Positions 7,297 through 13,940 of a stretch of 19,190 nt of DNA are shown in pieces. Both the position numbers and the translations under genes were made by a program. A model generated the notes under the pieces. It searched no databases, was not told the origin of the DNA, and was given only the letters and a program-made list of their open reading frames with translations. Source of the stretch: Caldifarciminota bacterium. Lineage in GTDB: Bacteria; Hydrothermota; Tepidihabitantia; Tepidihabitantales; CAIPLT01. Location of the stretch: assembly GCA_025061975.1 (NCBI GenBank), contig JANXBB010000105.1:1-19190 (forward strand). Reading direction: 5' to 3'. Within the stretch, counting starts at the first letter, position 1. Every line of letters starts with the position of its first letter.

Positions 7297-7958
7297 ATGA
7301 TACTCCCAATTTTTTCACCATTTAAGATTTTTGTTAAATTTTCGGCTTTAAAAACATTAAAAACAACAACTGGTATTTTGTGTTCTTTTAATAATACTAA
7401 TGCAGTTTCATCTAAAATTTTTAGACGGAGTTTTAATGCTTCTTCATAACTAATTTTAGGCAATATTTGGGCACGTTTATCGGCTCGTGGATCAGATGTG
7501 TACACCCCATTAACATTAGTTGCTTTGAGTATTAATTCGGCATTAAGCTCTAAAGCTCTAAGTACAGTTGCGGTATCTGTGCTAAAATAGGGATGTCCGG
7601 TCCCACCACTTAAGATTAATATTTTATTATCGCGCCAATAACTCAAAGCTTCCTCAATCTGATAAATTTGAACTAATCCTTTAATTTCTAGCGCACTTAA
7701 ATGTACCGCTTTTTCTTTTAGTAAGTCATGTAAAATTACACCGTTTATCACTGTCCCAAGCATGCCTGCATAATCAACAGTTAAACGAGTTAGTTCGCTC
7801 TGATTTCGACCACGGAAAAAATTACCCCCACCAAGCACAATTGCTAATTTTTTACGACATTTATAAACATAAGTTATTTCTTTGGTAATCTCCTTAAGTC
7901 TCTGCCAATCCGAGAAAATCTCACCTGTAAGCTTCAAGATAATCCGCTCAGCCCCTAT
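7290..7958 (-). CDS. pyrH: Uridylate kinase (UMP kinase), probably with an AUA start
   Basis: An amino-acid-kinase-fold enzyme phosphorylating UMP to UDP for RNA, DNA and sugar-nucleotide synthesis. Motifs: 'RIILKLTGE' (first strand and phosphate-binding lysine), 'IVLGGGNFFRGRN', 'LSGGTGHPYFSTDTATVLRA', and 'ATNVNGVYTSDPRAD'. The start is odd. The first conventional codon, TTG at 7937, would delete the conserved first strand and has no ribosome site. Upstream, in frame and free of stops, lie ATA codons at 7961 and 7958, correctly spaced 5 and 8 nt after AAGGAGG. I chose 7958, which gives 222 residues and a normal N-terminus; the shorter model is 7290-7937 (215 residues). A sequence error turning ATG into ATA is the alternative. 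Follows tsf, overlaps frr. Confidence 0.9.
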   Translation of the reverse strand: MGAERIILKLTGEIFSDWQRLKEITKEITYVYKCRKKLAIVLGGGNFFRGRNQSELTRLTVDYAGMLGTVINGVILHDLLKEKAVHLSALEIKGLVQIYQIEEALSYWRDNKILILSGGTGHPYFSTDTATVLRALELNAELILKATNVNGVYTSDPRADKRAQILPKISYEEALKLRLKILDETALVLLKEHKIPVVVFNVFKAENLTKILNGEKIGSIIC

Positions 7959-7966
7959 TATAAAAT

Positions 7967-7973
7967 CCTCCTT
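7967..7973 (-). promoter_or_regulatory. Strong Shine-Dalgarno AAGGAGG upstream of pyrH without an ATG
   Basis: Reverse strand reads AAGGAGGATTTTATAATAGGGGC. The site is as strong as any in the window, yet the codons at proper distance are ATA at 7961 and 7958, and no ATG or GTG lies between the tsf stop and the conserved part of pyrH. It lies about 30 nt from the TTG at 7937, too far to serve it. Confidence 0.8.
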
Positions 7974-7997
7974 AGTAGTTAATCGATGCTACTAAAA

Positions 7998-8594
7998 CTA
8001 TTCTTCGCCGATTTTAAATCGAGCAAATCGCTTGATTCGAATGTTTTCCCCAAATTTCGCAATCTGTTCTTTTAAGTAATCCCCCACTGTCTTTTCCGGA
8101 ATCTTTACAAACGGCTGTTCTAAAAGACAAACATCATTAAAATATTTCTCTAATTTTCCTTGAATAATTTTTTCAATCACTTCTTTAGGCTTATTGGTTC
8201 CGGCTAGTTGCTCTTCATAAATTCGTTTTTCTTGTTCAATTTTGTCTTTGGGCAAATCCTCTCGAGAAATTGCCTGAGGATCCGTCGCAGCTATCTGCAT
8301 CGCAATGTCTCTAACAAATCGCCTAAATTCTTGATTGCGAGCTACAAAATCAGTTTCACAATTTACTTCAACTAAAACTCCTAATCGTTCACCGGGATGA
8401 ATATAGGCATCAATCACTCCTTGAGCAGTTACGCGTTCTGCTTTTTTAGCTGCTTGAGCTATTCCTTTTTTACGTAAATATTCTATCGCTTTCTCAATAT
8501 CTCCGCCACAAGCCTCTAAAGCTTCTTTACAATCTAATACCCCGGCGCCGGTTCGACTTCTCAAACTGCTAATTAATTCTGTAGAAATCTTCAT
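7998..8594 (-). CDS. tsf: Translation elongation factor Ts (short form)
   Basis: A 198-residue nucleotide exchange factor for EF-Tu. The N-terminal UBA-like domain contains the signature 'RSRTGAGVLDCKEAL' (12-26), followed by the core with 'NCETDFVARNQEF' (T81-D82-F83-V84 contacts EF-Tu). It is much shorter than the ~283-residue E. coli form and matches the short EF-Ts of Thermus and Thermotoga, with one core subdomain; the C-terminus is complete, so this is not a truncation. The ATG overlaps the rpsB TGA (ATGA), with GGAGGAG inside the 3' end of rpsB. Ends in TAG, followed by further in-frame TAG codons. Confidence 0.97.
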   Translation of the reverse strand: MKISTELISSLRSRTGAGVLDCKEALEACGGDIEKAIEYLRKKGIAQAAKKAERVTAQGVIDAYIHPGERLGVLVEVNCETDFVARNQEFRRFVRDIAMQIAATDPQAISREDLPKDKIEQEKRIYEEQLAGTNKPKEVIEKIIQGKLEKYFNDVCLLEQPFVKIPEKTVGDYLKEQIAKFGENIRIKRFARFKIGEE

Positions 8595-9328
8595 ACTTCA
8601 CTCTCCTCCTCAGCTGCTGATTGGGCCTCGAGGTCTTCAAATCCTTTCTTTCCCTCAAGGACCGAATCAGCAATTAACTTTGTAATTAATTTTATTGAAC
8701 GCAAAGCATCATCATTACTCGGAATTGGATAGTCAACTTTTTCCGGGTCGCCGTTCGTATCAATCATTGCAACAATTGGGATTTTCATGCGCCGAGCCTC
8801 GGCGATCGGTGTTGCTTCTCTTACTACATCAACTACATAGACAATACCTGGCAAGCGATCCATTTCTCGAACACCATTAAAAATTTTATAAAGTTTTTTA
8901 TATTCGCGTTCTAAATTTAAACGCTCTTTCTTTGTATAACCTTCAAGACGCTCAGCTCCTAAAAGCCGCTCAAGCTCTATCATCCGATGGATCCTTTTTG
9001 AAACAACTTCAAAATTCGTAAAAAGCCCTCCAACCCAACGCTCATTAACATAAAAAGCACCACAACGCTTAGCTTCTTCCTCAATAATCGGTTGAGCTTG
9101 TGGTTTCGTCCCAACGAACAAGACATCATGGCCTAACTCAACAGTTCGGCGAACAACATCGCAAGCTTTCTTAAGATGCTCAAGAGTTTTTTCTAAATCA
9201 ATAATAAAAATATCGTTTTTTCGACCAAAAATATAAGGCTTCATTTTAGGATTCCAACGACGTGCTCGATGACCAAAATGAACACCAGCTTCTAACAAAT
9301 CCTTGATTGTAATTAGCTGCCCGTTCAC
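8591..9328 (-). CDS. rpsB: 30S ribosomal protein S2 (uS2)
   Basis: A 245-residue small-subunit protein at the head-body junction of the 30S subunit. Family motifs are unmistakable: 'LLEAGVHFGHRARRWNPKMK' near the N-terminus, 'FIIDLEKTLEHL', 'DVLFVGTKPQAQ', 'RWVGGLFTNF', and 'IPIVAMIDTNGDPEKVDYPI'. I place the start at GTG 9328, six bases after AGGAGG, because this gives the normal S2 N-terminus (a few residues before 'TIKDLLEAG'). A longer frame up to 9385 would overlap rpsI by 47 bases and add 19 residues not found in the family. The 3' end carries the tsf ribosome site and overlaps tsf by 4 nt. Confidence 0.96.
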   Translation of the reverse strand: MNGQLITIKDLLEAGVHFGHRARRWNPKMKPYIFGRKNDIFIIDLEKTLEHLKKACDVVRRTVELGHDVLFVGTKPQAQPIIEEEAKRCGAFYVNERWVGGLFTNFEVVSKRIHRMIELERLLGAERLEGYTKKERLNLEREYKKLYKIFNGVREMDRLPGIVYVVDVVREATPIAEARRMKIPIVAMIDTNGDPEKVDYPIPSNDDALRSIKLITKLIADSVLEGKKGFEDLEAQSAAEEESEV

Positions 9329-9334
9329 AATTGG

Positions 9335-9340
9335 CCTCCT
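9335..9340 (-). promoter_or_regulatory. Shine-Dalgarno AGGAGG deciding the rpsB GTG start
   Basis: Reverse strand reads CGATAGGAGGCCAATTGTG. The TAG inside this string is the rpsI stop, so the rpsB ribosome site is fused to the end of rpsI, and the six-base spacing picks GTG at 9328. Confidence 0.85.
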
Positions 9341-9728
9341 ATCGTTTTGTCCACTGGAAACTCTTCCGCCGTTTAGCAAGTCCATATTTCATACGTTCTT
9401 TCTCGCGTGGATCACGTTTAAGAAGTCCGGCATCCTTAAGCGGTTTCCGTAGTTCTTCGTTGCTTAAAACCAGTGCACGCGCAATTCCTAAAGCAATCGC
9501 TCCAGCTTGAGCCGATATACCACCACCCTGAACTTTAGCAATAACGTTATATTGATTTTCAAGTCCAACAACTTTAAATGGTAAATTTATCAACTTTAAT
9601 AAATCTTCACGACCTAAATAATCTTTGGCTGGTCGGTTATTAATTTTAATCTCACCGCTTCCTAAAGTTAACCAAACTTTAGCGGTTGCGGTTTTTCGAG
9701 AACCAACTGCAAATAATGTTGTTTGCAT
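9339..9728 (-). CDS. rpsI: 30S ribosomal protein S9 (uS9)
   Basis: A 129-residue small-subunit protein whose C-terminal tail reaches the P-site tRNA. Seen: 'VGSRKTATAKVWLTLGSGEI' near the N-terminus, 'VQGGGISAQAGAIALGIARAL' in the middle, 'LKRDPREKERMKYGL', and the basic tail ending 'AKRRKSFQWTKR'. The terminal K-R typical of S9 is intact. The ATG is 9 nt after the rplM stop, with only a weak ribosome site. Its stop overlaps the rpsB ribosome site. rplM-rpsI is a near-universal pair. Confidence 0.97.
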   Translation of the reverse strand: MQTTLFAVGSRKTATAKVWLTLGSGEIKINNRPAKDYLGREDLLKLINLPFKVVGLENQYNVIAKVQGGGISAQAGAIALGIARALVLSNEELRKPLKDAGLLKRDPREKERMKYGLAKRRKSFQWTKR

Positions 9729-9737
9729 AATCTTTTG

Positions 9738-10181
9738 TTATTTTTTTAATACTAAATCTTGAATTAACACCGGATTCTGAGCTTGGTGAGGATGCTCAGG
9801 CCCACGATACACAAGTAAACGACGCATGCGTTTAGCCCGTAACCGATTTTTAGGTAACATTCGTTTTACAGCAAGTTCAATAATCCGCTCAGGAAATTTA
9901 GCTAAGAGGTCTTTAAATCGAATTGCTTTAAGCCCACCAGGATAACCACTATGATGATAATAAATTTTATCCGTATATTTTTTCCCGGTCACGCGAATTT
10001 TTTCAGCATTAATTACAACTACAAAATCACCTAAATCAAGATGAGGAGTATAATGCGGTTTATCTTTACCCATCAAAATTCGCGCAATTTGCGATGCGAA
10101 ACGACCTAAAGTTTTACCTTGTGCATCTACAAGATACCATTTTCGCTCAATTTCTTGCGGTTTCGCAATATAACTTTTCAT
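9738..10181 (-). CDS. rplM: 50S ribosomal protein L13 (uL13)
   Basis: A 147-residue large-subunit protein that assembles early on 23S rRNA. Typical segments: '[20 protein letters not shown]' (14-33), '[20 protein letters not shown]', '[12 protein letters not shown]', and '[19 protein letters not shown]'. Full length. It is the first gene of an eight-gene minus-strand operon. The ATG has no Shine-Dalgarno and sits 12 bases from the -10 of a consensus promoter, so the message should have a leader of about six bases. That leaves no room for an L13-type RNA leader unless a second, upstream promoter is used. Confidence 0.97.
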   Translation of the reverse strand: MKSYIAKPQEIERKWYLVDAQGKTLGRFASQIARILMGKDKPHYTPHLDLGDFVVVINAEKIRVTGKKYTDKIYYHHSGYPGGLKAIRFKDLLAKFPERIIELAVKRMLPKNRLRAKRMRRLLVYRGPEHPHQAQNPVLIQDLVLKK

Positions 10182-10509
10182 AATTAAGTAAGAAGTATAA
10201 TTAAAAAATTTTAATTTGTCAAGAAAAATAATATTATCCCATTGTCTTTTCGTACCACAAATAAAACTAGCTAATAAAATACCGTTAAATTGTGTCTTGC
10301 TAAACGTAAAATAAGACGAACAGCAAATTCTCAGGTGTGTTATATTAAATCTTCAATTGGACGCTTCTCTATTATTAGTATGAACAATACGAAAAGAACT
10401 TATTGAAACATCTAAGTGATTTTTAAGATTTTCTCATGTTTATTGTCACGGGGATCGTAGTCTAGCTTCTCCCATACAGTATAAGAACTTCACCCTAAGC
10501 TTTTATAAA
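10182..10509. other. 328-bp gap between rplM and the surA-like gene
   Basis: Besides the rplM promoter at 10194-10222, I find no gene here. All frames are broken by stops within a few tens of codons with no family resemblance. No tRNA-like T-arm, no GC-rich hairpin followed by a T-run, and no repeat array were found. A small GC-richer island near 10447-10495 ('GGGGATCG' ... 'CTTCTCCC') can form only a 4-bp stem. The region must contain the 3' end of the ppsA-surA transcript, but no intrinsic terminator is apparent. It may hold distal regulatory sites for rplM or a small RNA that cannot be recognised by eye. Confidence 0.6.
10194..10222 (-). promoter_or_regulatory. Promoter of the rplM-rpsI-rpsB-tsf-pyrH-frr-uppS-cdsA operon
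   Basis: On the reverse strand TTGACA (10222-10217), a 17-bp spacer and TATACT (10199-10194) form a near-consensus housekeeping promoter with an AT-rich spacer. Expected transcription start is near 10187, about six bases before the rplM ATG. Confidence 0.85.
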
Positions 10510-11808
10510 TTAATAAAAATGTTTTTCGATATAAGTTCGCTGGGCAATTCTTAAAAGATAGTCATCAAGTTTTTCCTGAGTTTTTAACGAAATCAAATAC
10601 TCTCGGATCTCATTTTGAAGCTCGGCTAAAGTAAAATAGCGCTCCTCTTCTTTTTTTAAAACTTTGATCAAGTGAAAGCCGTGTTCGGAAAGTACCGGCT
10701 CAGAAACTTCGCCGGTATGTAATTTTTTCACTACAGTTCGGAATGGTTCTTGTAAATTCTCTAGGGTAAATTCACCGAGATAACCACTGCTGTCTTTTGT
10801 AAAAGGATCATCGGAATACAATAAAACTAAAGAATCGAAATTGCGCCCTTTTATGATTTCATTGCGTAAACGTTCTAAAAATTTTTTAGCTCTTATTGTA
10901 TCTTCTTTAGTTATCTTAACACCAATAAAAATGTGAGCTAACTCAACACTATCTCGTTTCTTGCTTATGCATTTAACAATCTCATAACCGCCTTGTATCC
11001 GAAAGGGCAATGAAACTTCGCCGGTCTTTAAAGTCTCAATTACTTTTCGCATTTCACTCGAAAGTTCCGAAACATGAAACTTTCCTAAATATCCACCCAC
11101 CTTTTGGGTTCGCCGATCTTCAGAAAAACTTTTGGCGACTTCTTCAAAATCTCCGCCGCGTAAAATTATATCATAAATTTCACTGGTCCGTCTTTGGGCT
11201 AAACTTTCATTTTGTAAAGATGGTTTTATCAGGTAAAAAAGATGCGCTAAACTTACAATTGCCGGTCTTTTAGCAAGAGATTCTTTGTGGGTTTCATAAA
11301 ATTCGTAAATTTCACGAGCACTAACTGATAAATTTAAAATACCCTTTTTGGCTAGTAATTTTTGGCCCAATAGCCGCTTACGAATTTCACTTCGATAGCG
11401 TTCCTTTAAAGTGCGTTCCGTAAGTCCTTCGCGTTTTAGTACTGAATCAAATTCTTCGGTGCTCCGGTAATTTTGCCGTAAAAGCAAGAGATTTTTTTCT
11501 AATTCTTCTTCAATTTCTTGACGACTAATTACAATACTTTCTTTTTGCGCGGCGACTAATAGTAACTGATTTTTTATTAACTCGTCTAAAACTTCGCGAT
11601 AAAGAATTGAATCTGGTGGAAGACTTTCTTTAGTCAGCTTTAAGAAATTTACTGCCCCTAAAAGCTCACTTTGGAGAATTACTTCGTTTCCAACTACTGC
11701 AACAATACGGTCAGCAATTTTACTACCGTAAAGACCCGTAAAACAGATTGTACCAAATAAAAATAACAACCAGAAAATCTTTTGATTGTTATTTTGTAAA
11801 ATAGGCAT
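10510..11808 (-). CDS. surA: SurA-like periplasmic chaperone / parvulin peptidyl-prolyl isomerase
   Basis: A 432-residue secreted foldase. The signal peptide covers ~residues 8-28 and lacks a lipobox cysteine, so the mature protein should be soluble in the periplasm. Domains in order: a SurA N-terminal helical domain starting 'DRIVAVVGNEVILQSEL' (33-49) to ~180, parvulin domain 1 at ~184-282 ('GGDFEEVAKSFSEDRRTQKV', 'GGYLGKF'), parvulin domain 2 at ~287-385 ('AHIFIGV', 'SSGYLGEF', 'HGFHLIKVL'), and a C-terminal helix. This is the full SurA arrangement, implying outer-membrane protein folding. It is the last gene of the ppsA cluster and starts 20 nt inside the preceding lipoprotein gene, with no clear ribosome site. 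Confidence 0.9.
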   Translation of the reverse strand: MPILQNNNQKIFWLLFLFGTICFTGLYGSKIADRIVAVVGNEVILQSELLGAVNFLKLTKESLPPDSILYREVLDELIKNQLLLVAAQKESIVISRQEIEEELEKNLLLLRQNYRSTEEFDSVLKREGLTERTLKERYRSEIRKRLLGQKLLAKKGILNLSVSAREIYEFYETHKESLAKRPAIVSLAHLFYLIKPSLQNESLAQRRTSEIYDIILRGGDFEEVAKSFSEDRRTQKVGGYLGKFHVSELSSEMRKVIETLKTGEVSLPFRIQGGYEIVKCISKKRDSVELAHIFIGVKITKEDTIRAKKFLERLRNEIIKGRNFDSLVLLYSDDPFTKDSSGYLGEFTLENLQEPFRTVVKKLHTGEVSEPVLSEHGFHLIKVLKKEEERYFTLAELQNEIREYLISLKTQEKLDDYLLRIAQRTYIEKHFY

Positions 11809-12610
11809 CGGGATTCTGATAAACCGTGGTTTTCAATTTAAGCACTCCTAAGAGGCTATCAAGCATTTCTCGCTGTTTTCGATAAAGAAGTACTGAATGA
11901 ATATAGTCAGAAACTTCATTAAGAGCAATATCTTTTTTGACCTTCTGTTTGTCGATGAGTTTTATAATCTGATAACCTTCTTGAGTTTTTAATACCTCGG
12001 TAAACTCGTTGGGTTTTAAATTAAAAATTATTTCTTCAACTGCTGGATCGTTACTAAAACCCCGTGCCAAATACCGCGACTCAGCACCTTTTTCTAAAAT
12101 TCGGTCTTGAGAATAAGCTTCAGCTAATTTTTTAAAATCGGCTCCGGCTCGCAATCGGTCATAAAGCCGATACGCTAAAGATTCGTCGTAAACTAAAATC
12201 CGTGCGATTTTTATTTCGGAAAGAAACTCATCTTTGTGTTTGTGAAAATAATCATCGATCTCATACTGAGAAACAGTAAGTTTGTCAGTTTCATTTTCTA
12301 AAAATTTATTAACAATGATTTCTTTTACAGCTTGTTTTATTTGAACATTGAGTGTCTCGTTTTTGTGTACTCCTCGGCGTGTTGCTTCTTGATAAATAAG
12401 TTCTGTATTAATCCATTTTTCAAGAAAAGACGAAATCTGCTCCGGAGTTAGTTTAAACCCAGCTGGAAGTTGAGTTGTAAGCTGAAATTCTTTCTTTGTA
12501 AGTTTACGATTTCCCACTTTCGCAAGTACAGGTTCAGGTTTAGAACAACTTAATATTAATATCAAAGTAAAAAAATTTACTAAAAAGATTAAAGTGATTT
12601 TTGTTTTCAT
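11789..12610 (-). CDS. PpiC-type peptidyl-prolyl isomerase lipoprotein
   Basis: A 273-residue protein. The start is ATG 12610, preceded by AAAGGAG that overlaps the upstream stop; the frame extends to 12667, but that would put 19 residues before the signal peptide. The lipobox is 'LILSC' with C22. The SurA-type N-terminal segment 'PVLAKVGNRKLTKKEF' is followed by helices to ~130. A parvulin domain at ~133-221 includes 'KIARILVYDESLAYRLYDRL', 'GADFKKLAEAYSQDR' and 'EGYQIIKLID'. It is expected on the periplasmic face of a membrane, helping proline isomerisation or chaperoning exported proteins, like PrsA. It lies between a longer paralogue upstream and the SurA-like gene downstream, overlapping the latter by 20 nt. 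Confidence 0.88.
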   Translation of the reverse strand: MKTKITLIFLVNFFTLILILSCSKPEPVLAKVGNRKLTKKEFQLTTQLPAGFKLTPEQISSFLEKWINTELIYQEATRRGVHKNETLNVQIKQAVKEIIVNKFLENETDKLTVSQYEIDDYFHKHKDEFLSEIKIARILVYDESLAYRLYDRLRAGADFKKLAEAYSQDRILEKGAESRYLARGFSNDPAVEEIIFNLKPNEFTEVLKTQEGYQIIKLIDKQKVKKDIALNEVSDYIHSVLLYRKQREMLDSLLGVLKLKTTVYQNPDAYFTK

Positions 12611-12618
12611 AAAACTCC
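12611..12618 (-). promoter_or_regulatory. Shine-Dalgarno AAAGGAG before the PpiC lipoprotein
   Basis: Reverse strand reads TAAAAGGAGTTTTATG, where the TAA is the stop of the upstream gene. It supports ATG 12610 as the true start and reinitiation coupling. Confidence 0.7.
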
Positions 12619-12620
12619 TT

Positions 12621-13940
12621 TTAGTTTTTAAGATTTTTGCGGATAAGTTTTTGATTTTTAATAACATCGTTGATAACTTTGTTCAATGCTTTACTGTTGA
12701 TTTTTATTTTTGAAACTGCTTTTAAAGAATCCGCGAGAGCATGGAAACGTCGCTGTCGTCGTTCGGGAAATAAAAGTCTGCGAATTGTTTCTGACGCATC
12801 TTTAACGGTTAAATTAGGAAAATCCTGTTTATGAGTACAATAATAGTGGTTAATTTCTTCAGGCGTAATTGTAACCTTCCGAGTAATTTCGGTGAGACAA
12901 AATTTTTCATAAAGTAGATCCTCTTCGCGTTGTTTAAATTCTGTTAAAAAATCTTTTCTTTTGTCTATACCACGCATTAATGCATCTTCATATAAAAGAT
13001 CTTCTTCTATTTCCCGCTTTATCGCGTATTCTCGTATTAGGGTATCTAATAACTTAGGAAAACGTCTTGCGAGTGGAAGAAAATTTCTCACATAAACAAT
13101 TTTTTTACGGTCTTTTATAGCTACCCAAATGGTTTCTTCTTCAGGAGTTATTAGTTCCACATCCTTATATAATACTCTGATTCCGGAAGGATTATATTCA
13201 ACGCGACTCGAAAGTGTAGTTAGGTATTTATTAGCAAGCCGAGCTTTTTTTTCTTCTTCAAGTACTCGTTGGGCGTATTTACGTCGTAGACCATTGGAAT
13301 CTTGAACTTTTCTCCGGGCTTGTAAAATTACCAATTGATAACTTTCGTTGTTTTTCATTGGTTTTGATATTTCGTCTTCTTTTAGTTCAAGAATTATTGG
13401 GCGTAAATTTTTATCAATTTCATAAATCGGGACAAATTCATCTTGCGGATAACGACGAGTTACAAATTGCGGATATTTTAAACTCGCACTATCAGGAGTG
13501 TTTTTTATATCATAATAGATATGTTTAGAAAGACTCTCATTAGGCACTTCTAGAAGAATAATTTTAACATCATAACTAGCTAGCTGTTCTGCGTGTTTCA
13601 TTTCTTCTTTTGTAAGTCGAGCATTTTTAGCAATTACTTCGTCGTAAAGATACGAAATAAGCATTTTCTTTTTGTCCGATTCCAATACCGGTGCTAATTC
13701 TGCGAGTAATCCCAAATCTCGACCGGCTTTAATAAAAAGCTTTCTTGTAATTAATTGATCCAAAAGATTTTTAATATATTTCTCAGCAACCGAATCTGAT
13801 ACAAATCCTTTGGGTAATTTTTGAACAAGCTCATCTTTAGTTATTTTTTCTCCATTAACTTCGGCCAATACTTGCGGTTTTTGGCATCCCAATCCTAAGA
13901 AAACCAAAATCAAAAATCCTGAAATTAACTTATTGCTCAT
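12621..13940 (-). CDS. Large SurA/PpiC-like lipoprotein with a degenerate parvulin domain
   Basis: A 439-residue protein from ATG 13940, which begins a clean lipoprotein signal ('SGFLILVFLGLGC', C19). A TTG six codons upstream is possible but not needed. 'KPQVLAEVNGEKITKDELVQ' (21-40) is the N-terminal SurA/PpiC motif. Residues ~123-211 have parvulin-like outlines ('VKIILLEVPNES', 'LKEDEISKPMKNNESYQLVIL') but lack the usual 'F..lA...S' and 'GG.LG' core, so isomerase activity is doubtful. Residues ~245-380 look like a second helical chaperone unit. The N-terminus is clearly paralogous to the next gene, suggesting tandem duplication. The start overlaps the end of ppsA by 11 nt, so expression should be coupled. 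It is probably a chaperone for exported proteins. Confidence 0.8.
   Translation of the reverse strand: MSNKLISGFLILVFLGLGCQKPQVLAEVNGEKITKDELVQKLPKGFVSDSVAEKYIKNLLDQLITRKLFIKAGRDLGLLAELAPVLESDKKKMLISYLYDEVIAKNARLTKEEMKHAEQLASYDVKIILLEVPNESLSKHIYYDIKNTPDSASLKYPQFVTRRYPQDEFVPIYEIDKNLRPIILELKEDEISKPMKNNESYQLVILQARRKVQDSNGLRRKYAQRVLEEEKKARLANKYLTTLSSRVEYNPSGIRVLYKDVELITPEEETIWVAIKDRKKIVYVRNFLPLARRFPKLLDTLIREYAIKREIEEDLLYEDALMRGIDKRKDFLTEFKQREEDLLYEKFCLTEITRKVTITPEEINHYYCTHKQDFPNLTVKDASETIRRLLFPERRQRRFHALADSLKAVSKIKINSKALNKVINDVIKNQKLIRKNLKN

Noticed and set aside
7998..8594. tsf as a truncated gene because it is ~85 residues shorter than E. coli EF-Ts
   Set aside because: Short EF-Ts of this size is normal in Thermus and Thermotoga, and the reading frame and motifs are intact.
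8695..8880. 61-codon open frame opposite rpsB
   Set aside because: It is antisense to a highly conserved ribosomal gene, has no ribosome site, and its composition is a reverse-frame shadow.
9329..9385. Longer N-terminus for rpsB
   Set aside because: It would overlap rpsI by 47 bases and add 19 residues unlike S2; the AGGAGG at 9335-9340 clearly serves GTG 9328.
10447..10495. tRNA-like string 'GGGGATCGTAGTCTAGC' on the + strand
   Set aside because: There is no matching 3' acceptor strand, no T-arm with GTTCGA and no closing D-stem; the segment is also too short before sequence character changes.
11010..11273. 87-codon open frame opposite the surA-like gene
   Set aside because: It lies inside the first parvulin domain on the other strand and has no independent support.
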